NCBI GenBank assembly: GCA_036872755.1
Contig: JAVHNS010000004.1
Location: 2,170,001-2,234,000, forward strand
Direction of reading: 5' to 3'
Source of the DNA: Orbilia blumenaviensis
Taxonomy: Eukaryota > Ascomycota > Orbiliomycetes > Orbiliales > Orbiliaceae
Length of the DNA stretch: 64,000 nt
Shown: in pieces, positions 35,704 to 48,100 of the stretch
Numbering within the stretch: position 1 is the first letter of the stretch
Layout of the letters: each line of letters begins with the position of its first letter
Program-made: the position numbers and the translations under genes
Notes under the pieces: generated by a model
Seen by the model: only the letters and a program-made list of their open reading frames with translations
Database searches by the model: none
What the model was told of the DNA's origin: nothing

Positions 35704-38700
35704 GTATAGCTCATGTACAGATAAGGTGACACAGCATTGTGGAGAGAGAGTAAGAGTGAATGAGAGTGAGAATTACAGAATTGTATTTGATTGAACCATA
35801 AAGTAATTGAATCTACACATGGCATTGTTGTATGCCTGATAATGTCAGAAGCACCTGTGCTATGATGTTCCTATCAATTTCGTCCCATCCGTATACGTAG
35901 GATGGTTAGGGCAGTGATCACTCCATGGATCCAGGTTTCCCACCGGCCACCGCCCTGTCCCTTTCTCCAGCCATCTGCCCATTCGACCATTTTGATATTT
36001 TGAGACATTGATTCAGATTTGGGCCCACCAAACATGCCAGCTAGTTTATCTGTGGCAACGCATGCAATTAACTCGGCATATTACGAAAGTTACGCAGCCT
36101 CAGATTGATTACGCTGTGATTGTCGTCAACCCGGGCCTTTTCTGGCTTTTTTTCTCCTCCAGGCATCTGTCAATCTCAGGGAAAATACCAAGTAGCGCTT
36201 AGGAGTGCCACGTTTTTGAGGCGTCAATGTATATGTCCCGCCCCCCGATGCAAAATGCCTGTTTGCGGGCATTTCACCTGTCCCGTTGCCTCGATGCGCA
36301 TGTATGTATCTATTTTTTTTGGTGGTGGATTCGAATTTTCTAGGGTGTACAGGCAGGCAAATTGGTTCCTTACGCTGACTACTGCTAGCTACTGACCTAA
36401 TTTGCGTCTACCAAAGGCGTATTCTCTTACAGTCTTGCATTGCATATTTTCACCTATCGACGGAGAATATATTCTGTATCTCTTGACCTGCATGAATCTA
36501 GGTCGTATCAGGCGACCGACGTGCTCCGCGGCCGTAGCCAAAAAGTGGTACGACACGGTCTATCTGCGAGGGGGGAGAATGTGAAATTTGATCGCGGGAA
36601 GCTATCCACAATTAAACGAAAATCCTCAAGCCCCCAAAACTGAGCCTTTCCTCCCAGGCCCACCTACATGTAGCAGCAACAGGGAAAAGGTCATTCAAAA
36701 CCGTTCGGTTTTGGTAAAGACTCAGGCACAAATGGGCTAGATGTGGTCGAAGTCGGACGCAATATTAGGTTGTCACTATAACCCGTTATTCACCCAACCT
36801 CCCCGAACACACCCGTGATCGCAACCATGGTACCTTTTCTCTTACTCTCTTATTTTATTTATTTTTATGTTTTTTCTATTATCATTTCCCATGACGAATG
36901 GCATGGTGCCCATTCCTTTGTCGGCCGGAAAAAGGCACGGGAGAGACAATGGCAGGCCCAATGATTGGAAGACTATGAAAGGTGTCCTACATGCTGCCAG
37001 GGTTCTGAAATTGTGGGGCACGCAATCGTATTTTCCAAAGTTAAATATCGACGGGTGGTGGTGGTATACGTACTGTCCAATCTTATGCTTGTAAAAATAC
37101 AGATATAATAGCAAAAAGCGAGATCATGGGAAGTTTCAATAGTGCGGGCCTTGTTATTGGTGTGTGGGTGTGTGCCCTGGCCTTGTACCTGTTTGTCCTG
37201 GCATACACAATACACTTGAATATGATATGCTTAGCTTAGCAGCACAATTCGTCTGCCCACTGAAACAAATGTTTCGGTCTGCTATAACTGTAATGGTGTA
37301 TAGCCAAGATGGCCGTGAGAGCGGCCCTGTCCTTGATTACACTGCAGCAACACCGACCACGTTTCCCCTGGGAAAACTCTAGACCTAACGTTTACATCTC
37401 GGACATAGCATTTGGTGAGGCATCTACAGAAATAATTGGATAAAAGTACCTAGTGTGGATGGACAATAATTGGACTTCAGGGTCCTTTAGCTTCAATAGT
37501 GGGCCAGTACCGGCTGAGAAACTTTTGACTTGCAGCATCTGGCACGTTTTAATGCGGCAAAGGGGAAAATTTTCCGGCATGGAGCGATAGACATCTGCTT
37601 TTGGGGTGACGACCGGGGACATTTTTTCTTTGTTCTTCAGGTTCGTGATTCGAGACTAAGAGATCTGATACGACGTTTTCCCTCTTTTAAACTCGTCTAG
37701 TTTTAACGGAATTGGTCGGTTGTCGTCCATGCAAACGTTGCAAGCATGGAGGGAGGGAGGCGAATTAAAACATTTAACTTAAGGCGATTTCGAGCAAAAT
37801 ACTCCGAATTCGCGAAACATTTTGTAAGGTAAGAAGGCCGATCCGAGATGGAGACTTTCGGTTTTTGATAACGATTCTTTCCTGTTTTTGGATTTTTGGG
37901 CGGCATCTGTGAGCCTGCTTGCAGATTGGTGCTACAGCGCAGTTGCCCATTCGTGCCGGAACCCCGCTTGTCAAAAAGTAAAGGGCTGTTCATGTTTCTG
38001 CTTTGTAAAGTGGGTATAGTTAGGGCATGTGAGTATAGTTCCATATCGTTTAGCCTCGTAATAACTATCCTAATACTGACACTGCATATTGGCAGCTGTT
38101 TACGTCTACTCTTAATAGATGGGAGCTAATATTCACCTGGTCTATCGATCATCAGCAGATATTAGAATCGAAAGAAGAAATCTATTATATGGTGACTAGT
38201 TCTGTTTAGGATTTGTGACACCTATGATTACCCAAGCCGGTAACTCTAGAGAAAAATTGGGTAAGTCGGGTAGAATCCGAGAAGCTCCAAAGAGGCAATT
38301 GGATGGAGAAAAAAAAAGAAACCGATGGTCTTTTTTAAAGAAAAGAGCTACATGGTAGCAAGGTATTCAGAGCTAAGGCTATACGAAATTATGAGAAGGC
38401 TTCCGGCATATGTATACTGTACGATGTCGGTGAAGATATCACACTTATCGAAACCAGACTATAAATCTTTTTCTTTGACGATCGCCAAAACGCCCAGATA
38501 TTTTGTAAGTCTAAGCGGGGATTCGAAGAGCGAAACGCAAATGGCGGTAAGTTCCAGGGCCTGAAGAAGAGGCCAGGTCTTGGGGATGCCCATGTGCTGC
38601 CTCTTTCTGGTGATTACGACTTCAAAAACCTTCTTTGCATAACGGAGGTCAACTGCATGTTGAGGGAAGAGTATGCATACGTTTGGCGAACGCGAACAAG

Positions 38701-41700
38701 AAGAGGATAAGCAAAGATTTTCTTTCGATACGAGATTTTCCCTATGATCTCGACTTACTTGCCTCGGAGGATCTCTTGATAGGAGGCTAATCGTACGAAA
38801 TCCTTCCCAGCTGTAACCGGAGAGAAAACGCCAAAGGAGCAGGCCGTTGCATATTCTGCGGCCCCCTCTTCTGACGCGGTCCCGGTCAAGCGATGGCGGT
38901 GGAGACATCGGCGTGTGCCTATGAAAGGTCCATCCTGTTCCTCGAGGTTCCAGCTGTCAGAATATCGTGTTCGTGAGGTGAAAAGAGAAACATGGCGTAA
39001 CCGCCACCACCACCAAACGTTGCAGTTGGGGCCAACGGGCATTGAGTGATATTTCCAGAGGGCGTCGTACGGTGGTTGGTCTTGGCGAAGAAAGGTTGCG
39101 AAGCTCGAGCCCAAGCAAGGGAAGAAGCTGTCAGACCCTAAATTCGGTGATAGGGCGCGGGGTTGCCTTGTTCAGCCGGATGGAAAATATCACACTTACA
39201 ACCGACCTAGCTATTTTGACGTTTTACCTGAGCAGCCGGAGCACAGAATGCTGACATCACCGTGCCTGGGGTATTACGCGAGTCACGGCTGTAGTTTTAA
39301 TTAGGCCCAACCAAAGGCGGATGAAACTCTCAAAATCCAATGAATTGTGGACGGACCCTTTTTTTGGGTGCCTCAGATTTCACGTGGACTAATAAGCCTA
39401 GGATGCACCGTGCCGGAGCGCTTCGTATTTTCGATTAAATCAGCGCCTCATTTTGCTTCGCTCTTAATAATTGAAGATATTAAGTCGCTAGCTGTTGGAC
39501 CCATTTACGGCCATCGATGGGTTAACAATTAGCAGGACCCGTAGATGGGTCCAAGTATGGGTCACCGGTTGTTTTAATCTACATATATTAATGTTGGTTA
39601 ATTTCGTTAAATTCCCTGTCGGTGAAAGTCTAGTCGGAACTCTGGAAAAGAAAAAGCGAAACATACATTGTACATGAGAAACATGGAGAACATGGTTCAA
39701 ATGGCATGAGGCCATGGCGCTCGTCCACAATGCCGCGTGCGTGTGCGCAGGCACTTTTCACGGCCGACGTACATAGTACATGTCGTAGTAAATAGTTTCA
39801 TTCATCTATGTGGGGACCCCAAGAACGGTTTTTTTCCCTTTCTCGCAGGTGCGAAAAGCAACGTTCAACGCTTGTATCAGAAGATAGCCCAATTTGGCTT
39901 TTATCAAGAGATTGTGGTCAAAAAAAGGTTTCCGACAAGAAAGTGGTGTCAGCAAGCCCTCGTAGGCGAACGTAATGTATTGTATCTACCTGGTAAATGT
40001 ACTTGTGTCTTCAGGACTTTACAGCAGTCAAGGGTCTGGCGACGATCAGTTTCGAATGCAGCATTATTTTAAGATGAAGGCATAGGCTAAACTCGGCATC
40101 CTAATTGCAACCCTCCAGCCTTTTGTTGCTGTTATTGTTGACATCTTTCTGGCGGTATGTTCCGGCCCTTAACCGTCAGCGCGGGCCTACACTTGCGGCG
40201 TTCAGCGGCTTGAGCTTTTAAGGCACTGTTCAGCCAAATTCAATATGCCTCATGCGCACTGAGAAGCGCCAATTAATTTGGTGCCAATCGACCCTCGTCA
40301 AACCTCCTAGGGTGGTTACTCAAGAAATTCGCTCGGATACATAGTTGTGGGTCCGAACTTTGACACCTATCAAATGCACATCAGGCATCGACATGGCCAA
40401 TCAATCCAGCGAAAGATTGGATTCCGCGCGCCGATGGACAATTCGTCTCGAATTCCTCAGATTCGGTATGGTCGAGGGCTGAACTAAGCCTATCTTCTGA
40501 TCCGACTGGCGAACGGTCGTTACGAAGTGTTTGGGGTGTCCGTTTTTGGACCATTGTACCTTTAAGCTTTTAAGCACATGTCCTTCCGTCGCCCGGAGCT
40601 GCAAACGACCCCTCGGTTGGGATTGTTAGTGGCAAATCGTCACATTGCCAGGGTTGTGACTGAATTTGGAATTGCTCTAAATGCCCTGTCACCTCAAACA
40701 GGCAATCGGGAAATCTGCTATAGCTGTCAGTTCTTAATATTGTAATAGTAGGGTTAGTGCTAAGGGTGTGGAGATATTAGCCCGGCCCCGGCCACCCATA
40801 TCAGCTTGAAACATGAACCTGGGTTTTATGTTCGGGAGCATGGCAAGGAAAGCTGCTGGCCAGTCATTGTCACCCGTAAGCGAGGGTGCAGGATGGGATC
40901 TCGAAACACCGATCTTTCAAATGTCTCCAGACTTTCTATCAATATCAAAATTTTTTTCAGCGGTGAAAGCTGAGTCTTTTCATCAGAAGGGACGCAAAGA
41001 AATTTGTGTGACAGTTGAAGGACACAGTGACCAGGGTATGAGAAAAGGTCTTTCCGTGCCAAAGCGTGTGCCAATTCTGTGCTATCATGATAGGCTAGCC
41101 TACATGCAAGAAACAAGAATCGGGCGAAGGAATTGCAACTGTACATAGGTCCCAAAGGGCAGCCTCAGGAAGCCCCCCTTCCAATCACGGATCTGCAAGT
41201 TCGTCCTCCCGTTAAACCCTTTTCTTAGATGGAGAACCGACGCCAGAATCCGATCGAAGGAACGGGGAGGTTGCGTCCGCTGCCGTCCTGGATAGCCAAG
41301 CAGGGTTTGGCCTTTAAGGTTCATTGGCTTCGTTTATCAAAGACGGGGAAGCCGTGCCTGAGGGCACGCCTACTTAGTTCACGAAGCTAACAAACAATAC
41401 CAACAGGTTGCCCTGTGGTAGCGACGGTTTGTGTCAACGGGAGTGCTCACGTTTTGCACGAGGCATCCCAGCATCCAACGTTCGCCAACTCTTAAGCAAC
41501 AGAATCTATTAAACCGAGCGCTTGCATTTCAGTGGTCAGGAAGCCGGATATGTCCTTTTTGGCATATCGGCTTGACGTTTCGCTTATGCAGACCTGATTT
41601 GCCTATATATAAAAATCTTGCGATATTTTTTTAAATTCGTTTCTTGGATGTAAATCTAAGTCAGCTGGAAGAGAAGGGAAGAATAGGTTTCCCAGTTTCC

Positions 41701-43606
41701 CCATCCGTGCGGGAGAAGTTTTTTTTTTTCTTTCGTTAGAGCTGAACTGTCCCTTCCATCGTTTCTGTCGAACGGGCTGTCAAAGCAAGGAAGCAAAACG
41801 ACTACCGTTCCACGTACCGTTAACCGTGAATCACCTACGCAGGGCTGGGACTAACCGAAGGGGAATATCGACTCCGATCCAGAATAAGTTTTGCAAGCCC
41901 GAAGCAGCCATCTGGACGTATTTGGTGTAGAGGGCCGTCGCGATCGCACTGGCGCACGCCACTAATGAGATCTCTACAACCCAGCAGATTTCCGAGGAGA
42001 GATCGATTTGGCAAAGGGTTCGTTCGCCCCTAGGGCCATTTTTGTGCATGATACGGGCGCCATATTGTCGATCGCACCTGTATCTGAAAATATCTTTATA
42101 TCATGGGGTGAATATTGATGTTCTAGATTCTCTATCGGTCGATAAAACCCCTCCACTAACTGCCAATACGGTGTTAAGTGCGCAGTAGTGACATGTAAGT
42201 GTGTAAAGGAAAGTCTTGCATAAAGGTGGGAATGGGAGTTATAAGACGGAGCTATTATAGCCTCCAGAATTCCTGGCATGCAAGATGTTGTAATTGGGCA
42301 ACTGGCTGAGAAGGTGAGAAGGCGAAAAAGATCGAATTAGAATTCGTGGAGCCTTTTTATTGCACCATCATTGACAATAGCTTTTAAGCAATCAGGTGTC
42401 CCGGAATTGCAGCGGGCTTTGTTCCGTAGATTCGTCGGCTGACCAAGGCTCTCAATAAAAAAAACATGAAAGGTTCAGGAATGCCATTTAGGTAGCGAGT
42501 ACAAATCTCTAAAAACGTAATGACTTCATCCCGCAACCCGGTTGTAAAGTTGAATGGTACCCCTTGCGTTGATATCTCCAACGAGGAGCGGGAAAACTTG
42601 TTGATGCCAAGCTATGAGCTTGTGAGGCTTCCAGCCGAGATCGAGTAAATGTGACCTCGATGATCTCAATTTGCCAGATAATCAGCCTAGAGCTTTATCC
42701 TGGTGTTGTGATTTGTCTGTGTGGAAAGGGTGCAGAAGTGGAGCCCTGCTTCAACATATCATTCGCCCTCGGAAAACTTTGCAGGAGCGAAGATTCTTTT
42801 CGGGTCGAGAATTAAAGTGTGGACGCAAAGGTTAACTTGACAGCGACAACAACGGATTAAGCTATCATAAAACGTGCAGGAGATCTCCAGGCAAGGCCTT
42901 TTCACCATTTCACGAATTCTGCGTGTCGCCTAAAAAGACCTCCTTGATCCGACAGATTGTAGATCACGATACCCAGCGTGTGCCAGCGCTGTCTTGGTTG
43001 GCTCTGGCCCTTTCAGACAGACTGGATTGGGACAGATCTGCGGGGGCATTTCCTCTTCGGCCTCCTTGCGTGCTGCCAGATTCAGTAGGCTCTGGACGAA
43101 AGGGGTCCGGCGTCCTGTGCGTTTGAGTGATATGGTTCGTCACGGCGAAATCGGCCACATTCTACGTAATATAAACGTCCATGATGGAAGCGAGAGAGAG
43201 GGAGAGGGAGAGAGAGACGGTTCGGGTGCTCCTGTCAAGGTTGCAACTTGGCGGTAATTATCGAATTGCGATTTGATGAAGGATAACGTCCTGTTGCTTG
43301 CCGTGGTCACTGCCACCAACCGCAACCCCTCTCTCCGTGTTGTCATATAACAGCGTTCAAAACCGACAGGCTGAGAGAAGTTCTCCCCCAATATGATACC
43401 GAATCGTCCTTGTCGAACGAACAAATATTGTGTTTCAGTTGTGAGTGTTTGTCTGGCCGACTCGAGCCGTGCGCCCACCTGATAGTGTCCTCCCTATTAT
43501 TGCTCCTGTTGTCGGATAAGCGAGGGTCACGGAATCTTGGTACCTGTTGATTGGGATATCCTGAGTTACACGTGTGTTTCGATCATATTGCTGGCTCTGG
43601 GCATGG

Positions 43607-43648
43607 CTTCTTCTTCTTCTTCTTCTTTTTTTTTTTAAAAAAAAAAAA
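43607..43648. repeat. (CTT)n tract joined to T11-A12 inverted homopolymers
   Basis: Six CTT units run into a T tract directly followed by an A12 tract, giving a short perfect T/A palindrome that could fold as a hairpin or extrude a cruciform. Confidence 0.85.
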
Positions 43649-45431
43649 TTACCTAGTGGTGGTACTCGCAGCCGTCTACGTCGGATGTACGGTTGCTTGT
43701 GCATTTCCATGTATGTCCATCCGTCCATCTATCCCTCTGCATCGGCCCCATCGCTATATTACGATCCAGATATAATGCTCTGATGTAATGAAAAGGGGCC
43801 TTCCGGTAGTTCAGAGGCACTATTCGATCGGATCGCTGTTCCATGATGATAAGCTTCAAAAAGAACGACCCAGACCGCGAGTTAAGATGCAGCTCCCGAT
43901 CTGGGCATGGGGCTGGTCTTCGAGCTAAGACGATTCTGCGAATAGGATGGCTGCCGCGCTCGCGTAGCCCTGGACAGTTATGACGAAGGTGTCTAAGTAT
44001 GTCAATAGCACCCATCTCTTATAGATCCCGAACCAGGGCGTCTATGGATGGAGCAGGCGATAAAGTGGAGGTTGAGAAATCGAAACTTTAAATGCTCTGC
44101 CCGTAAATTTGGCGATGGTATTGAGGTTGGGTGACTAGTCGCAGCCTTGACAGGGTCGTCAACCCACTGTGCCCTTCCATTTGCAGCCTCAAACCAACCA
44201 ACAAAGACGCCCAGCACGACGCCTTTCCAAAACCACTTGACCCATCATCGGCCATCGCACCAGGGCAGAGAGATTTGCATCGCCAAATGTTTGAACGCTC
44301 GTTCGCGAAATGCAACGCTCCAGCTTCCGTGCCCCTATTTTCCTCGGCTTGCAGGCGTTGTAGCTGAGACCCTGCCTCGGATTAGATTGGTAGCACGTTC
44401 TAGAGCGGCAGAACGATCCCGCAGTGCATGATCCGATATCAAGAACGTTCGAACTAACGAACGGTATTGGTAAGTAGTCCCCTGGTGGCAGCTGGTAGTG
44501 TAATTAACCAATGCTCAGTGATATAACAAACTTCAGAAACTACAGTGCATTACATAGATGGCTGCAGCGTACACATACGTATGTGCACATTTTGTACATA
44601 TCGGACAAGGATAGCCGCCTGATTAGAATCGTGATTTGAGGATAAGATTCCATCTTGTGTTTGTCCAACAGTCAGGTTTGAATTAAGCTGTGCTGCATGC
44701 ATGTACTGCTCAGCTCTCGAATCCCAGCTGCCCAAAACTGTTGGAGTTCGGTTCCTTCGGGTTTTTTTTTTAGGGAGATTTTCCTTTCGCATGGTCGCTA
44801 AAAGCTAACAGGCCGGCCCCTCTAGTCTAACAAGAAGGGACGTGCAACAGGTTCACCGATTGCACGGTTGATTCTCATATTAATTCTTATTTGCCTAACA
44901 TGCACACCACTACTTAGAAGAGGTATATAACTTCAACTATACGAATAAATATCGGTGTTTGACCTGGATCAAAACTATAGCAGGTTCACATGGCCTTTAC
45001 CCGAACAGGCCCGGGGCCACGCAGTGTCCAATATTTTTCGGCGGCTCGGTAGCCCTCCCTAGATCTAACAGGGATCCATCCAACCACGGAGCTTTCTGCA
45101 ACACTGTCCCTAGCTAAAAAGCGAAGAAGAAAGCAACAGTCCCTAATCTGCAGGTAAAATTGATGCTCCCCGCCAGAGCTGGGCGGCACACTATGCGATG
45201 CCTGCTTTCACTGAGGCACCTGGTTTCTCGTAGATCACCATGAGCCTTTCCTAAGACGAGCTTGCCTCGACCTTGAGGTAGCCATTTCCTCTAGGCTGAG
45301 CAAGAGACGACCGGGTTTAACATCATCTAATCTCGAAAGTCTTACAGGGCATCTTTAATGTTAAAATTAGGGAACATGGTCTGGTCTTTCGTCGAAGCTG
45401 CTTGTGGAATGGAAACTACAGCACAATAATG

Positions 45432-45450
45432 TTTTTTTTTTTTTTTTTTT
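45432..45450. repeat. T19 homopolymer
   Basis: Uninterrupted thymine run in the gene-poor region. Confidence 0.9.
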
Positions 45451-45718
45451 CCCTACCCCAGCGATTGATAATAGAGGGGTGGAACAGAGTCGACAGACAA
45501 GACAGTAGGGAACTGAAGGGGGGGCATGTAATAATGGGGTTCCGCAGCCAATGGCTCCCTTTTTGTCATTCCTTTGTCTCGCTGTTGCATTTTGTGTGTA
45601 TTGTCCGTGTGGGCACGAATGACTTTTCGGTTGGAGATATTTTTGCTCATTCTCGTGCTTCCTTTTTCATTGGTATGCTGCACGTCTGTCTGTCTTTCTC
45701 ACGCCGTTAAATGTTAGA

Positions 45719-46095
45719 ATGCACGAAGATATCACAGTTGAAATCTCCTCCTACCAGACTAATTTGCGTAAAGCATCGGGTTTCATCAATTGTACCTGCA
45801 CCGCCGTCGAAACTAGAAACCTCACCAGCACTTTTTGGGTCATGGTAATTAATAATTGTTGATTCCGGCATGCTGTTTTGCTTCTTAACTCCTTCAGTCT
45901 GGCAGCCTATCGATGGATACGATGCTCCGCACGTCCATTCACACGGTGCATTATATTAAGATTTATACGGTTGAGATGAACACCAATCGCATCAATCATG
46001 ACGTGAGTTTTAGGGCAAGTTTAGGGTGGATGGCATTGCCGTGTAAGGAAGGGAAGAAGAAGAGGGAAAGATGTGATCATGATGGCCTCGAATGA
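45719..46095 (+). CDS. Weak candidate small two-exon gene, product unknown
   Basis: Exon 1 (45719-45844) would encode 42 residues beginning MHEDITVEISSYQTNLRKAS. A 53-nt stretch with donor GTAATT, branch-like CTTAAC and acceptor CTTCAG then joins in phase 0 to exon 2 (45898-46095), which adds 65 residues. The intron size and signals fit this genome, and codon use in exon 1 looks coding. However, the protein (107 residues) matches nothing I recognise, and open frames of this size arise by chance. An alternative acceptor eight bases downstream would end the protein after 17 further residues. It is reported because it is the only place in the 13-kb gap where splice signals and frame agree. Confidence 0.22.
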
Positions 46096-46953
46096 GGAAA
46101 CGATGGACACAGCCAGCCGTTGTCCAACTGCACACTGTCACTCTCGTTTTTTGTTATTTTAGCTTGAGGGCGTATGTATATATGTAAAGCAGTTATTGCT
46201 TAGTAGTTGGCTTGATTGACCCAGCCATGTTAATTGATAGCATGATCGTAGGCAACAAACAAAAGCTTGAAATAGCGAATACTATGCCATCGCTCTTGAT
46301 AAATTTCTTTTCCTTACCCGCTTGATGTTACAAAAAAAATAAAAAATAAAAAATAAAAATAAAATAAACCGAGAGAGAGCTTGACTTGTCCTCTTCTTTC
46401 CCTTGACTGTTTTTTTTTTTTTTCTTCTTACTTGCTCTCGCCTGGGCCTGTTCTTGTGCGTCGCGATGTTTTATTTTTTCCCCTCGACCATGTTCCTTTT
46501 TTCTTTTCTTTTCTTCTTTTCTTCTTTTTAATTTAGTTGTTTTCTCCAAGTTCCGTTGAGCAGCCCCCAAAATGCACAATTCAAAGTTGTTTTTTTCCTT
46601 TCTTTCCCTTCCCAGGCTCTGGCTGGGCTCTGGTGACCTAGTGGGGAACCGACCATGCTAGCTCGCTGGTCTTGGAGGTTAGTTCCACCTTTTCTCTCCC
46701 AATGAATAGTACCAGCCTGCTAGGCCAAATCGGCTCCCCGTTGCTCCCCGTTCGTGTGCCCCCTCCACCTCTACCACCATGGTCACGGCCTGCCTACCTG
46801 CTTGCCCTGCTTGTTGGCTCTGAACTCGATCTACCTGGTTACTGAACCCCCCTACCTCCCTTCCTCCCACACCTTTTTCGTCCTGACATGGTTTACTTCC
46901 TCATACACCACACTACCACACTACCACCTCTACTTTTATCTTGAACCCCTTCG

Positions 46954-46985
<32 letters not shown>
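46954..46985. repeat. A32 homopolymer
   Basis: Longest homopolymer in the window, followed by a purine-rich stretch. No retroelement body or target-site duplication was recognised upstream. Confidence 0.9.
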
Positions 46986-46987
<2 letters not shown>

Positions 46988-47603
46988 AGAAGAGAAGGGA
47001 CGAAGAGGCAGAGGGAAAGAAGAAAAAAGAAACGGCCCCCCAGGAAAATAATAATCCATACTATATCCATACTATCCATAACCCATAACCCATAACAGAG
47101 GCAGCGTTTCTTATTTTCTCCGAGGCCCAGTCCTCAGTCCCCTCGCTCCTTCCCGCTACCTTTCTAAAAATGCTCTCTTCACCTCTGACATGCTTTAAAA
47201 TCCCACACAATCCTACTTAAAACGGCCTCGTAGCCCACCTTTTTTATATTAATCGAATTGAGATGCGCCTCAACCGTCTGACCCAACTATACGGATCTAT
47301 CACACCCCCAAATCTTATATATACATACCTGTGTGCCCGCGGTCTATGAACCACTTCTCTATTTATTATACTAGCCTTTAACTCGAATACTCCAATACCA
47401 TCCCCCTTCCTTCGAACGTTTCGACCCATCTTTAGGCTAATACCTGCTGCACAAATTTCCCATTGCCTTTCCTGTCACGGTGCGTTGCTAGCTAGGAGGC
47501 CCAAGTTGCGGAATATCACATACGTCCTCGTTTTAGCCTGCTCCGAATACAAAAAAAGATATCCAGAAGGAAAAAATAAGAGACGGGCCGAGGAATAAAG
47601 AAT

Positions 47604-47652
47604 AAGAACAAGAACAAGAACAAGAGCAAAGCAAGAGCAATAGCAAGAGCAA
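47604..47652. repeat. (AAGAAC/AAGAGC)n hexanucleotide repeat
   Basis: About eight units of a 6-bp purine-rich motif with small variations, about 450 bp upstream of the homeobox coding sequence. Confidence 0.85.
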
Positions 47653-48100
47653 AAAGGAATCCTGCATAAACGGGACTGTCTCTCTGACACCAGAGCAAAT
47701 ATTTCAGAATCCCCATTTGCTTCTTGACAAACTTACTGCGAGTCATACCGCAGTATCAATTTCAAGTAACGGGTACCCTCGCGGCCCCGAAGCCCAAGCG
47801 CAAACTTGCCTCGTTTCCCTCACCTGCTGTAACCCCCCCTCCACAGTAGTGAAAGCGGTTACAGAAAGCCGGTGATCATTACGTTCTGTCAAGACTGTTG
47901 TTTTGTGTACCCAAAAGAACCAGTATTTTTACTCTGTTCTGTTTCTTCCTTTCCGAGCTGTCCTAGGATCTCCTCACGGGCACTCATAACCCTTTCCCTT
48001 TTCGTCCGCATCATACTCTCTTTCTCTCCCTGGGTTCCTCGCCCAAGTCGACAAGCTGGATTCCCACGGCAGCACCTCGGAGCGTTGTGCGCTTTCTACA

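Larger units (their letters stand above)
34905..48100. other. 13-kb gene-poor region
   Basis: Base composition is close to that of the gene-bearing parts, yet reading frames are short, lack domain features and do not join through plausible splice sites, except one weak candidate at 45719-46095. Simple repeats are frequent: (ATT) near 35685-35703, a (CTT)n-T-A block at 43607-43648, T19 at 45432-45450, A32 at 46954-46985 and a hexanucleotide repeat at 47604-47652. It may be true intergenic DNA, hold non-coding transcripts, or contain genes decayed past recognition by eye. Confidence 0.5.

Noticed and set aside
38459..39114. Two overlapping minus-strand frames (149 and 119 codons), one ending at a GTAAGT-like donor
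   Set aside because: Residue composition is erratic, with no conserved motif and no partner exon. Judged chance.
40826..41155. Overlapping frames on both strands around 41 kb
   Set aside because: Both are about 110 codons with no motif; overlapping open frames on opposite strands suggest low stop density by chance.
46300..47100. Possible retroelement poly(A) tail (A32) near 46954
   Set aside because: No reverse transcriptase-like frame, internal promoter or flanking duplication was seen upstream; treated as a simple repeat.
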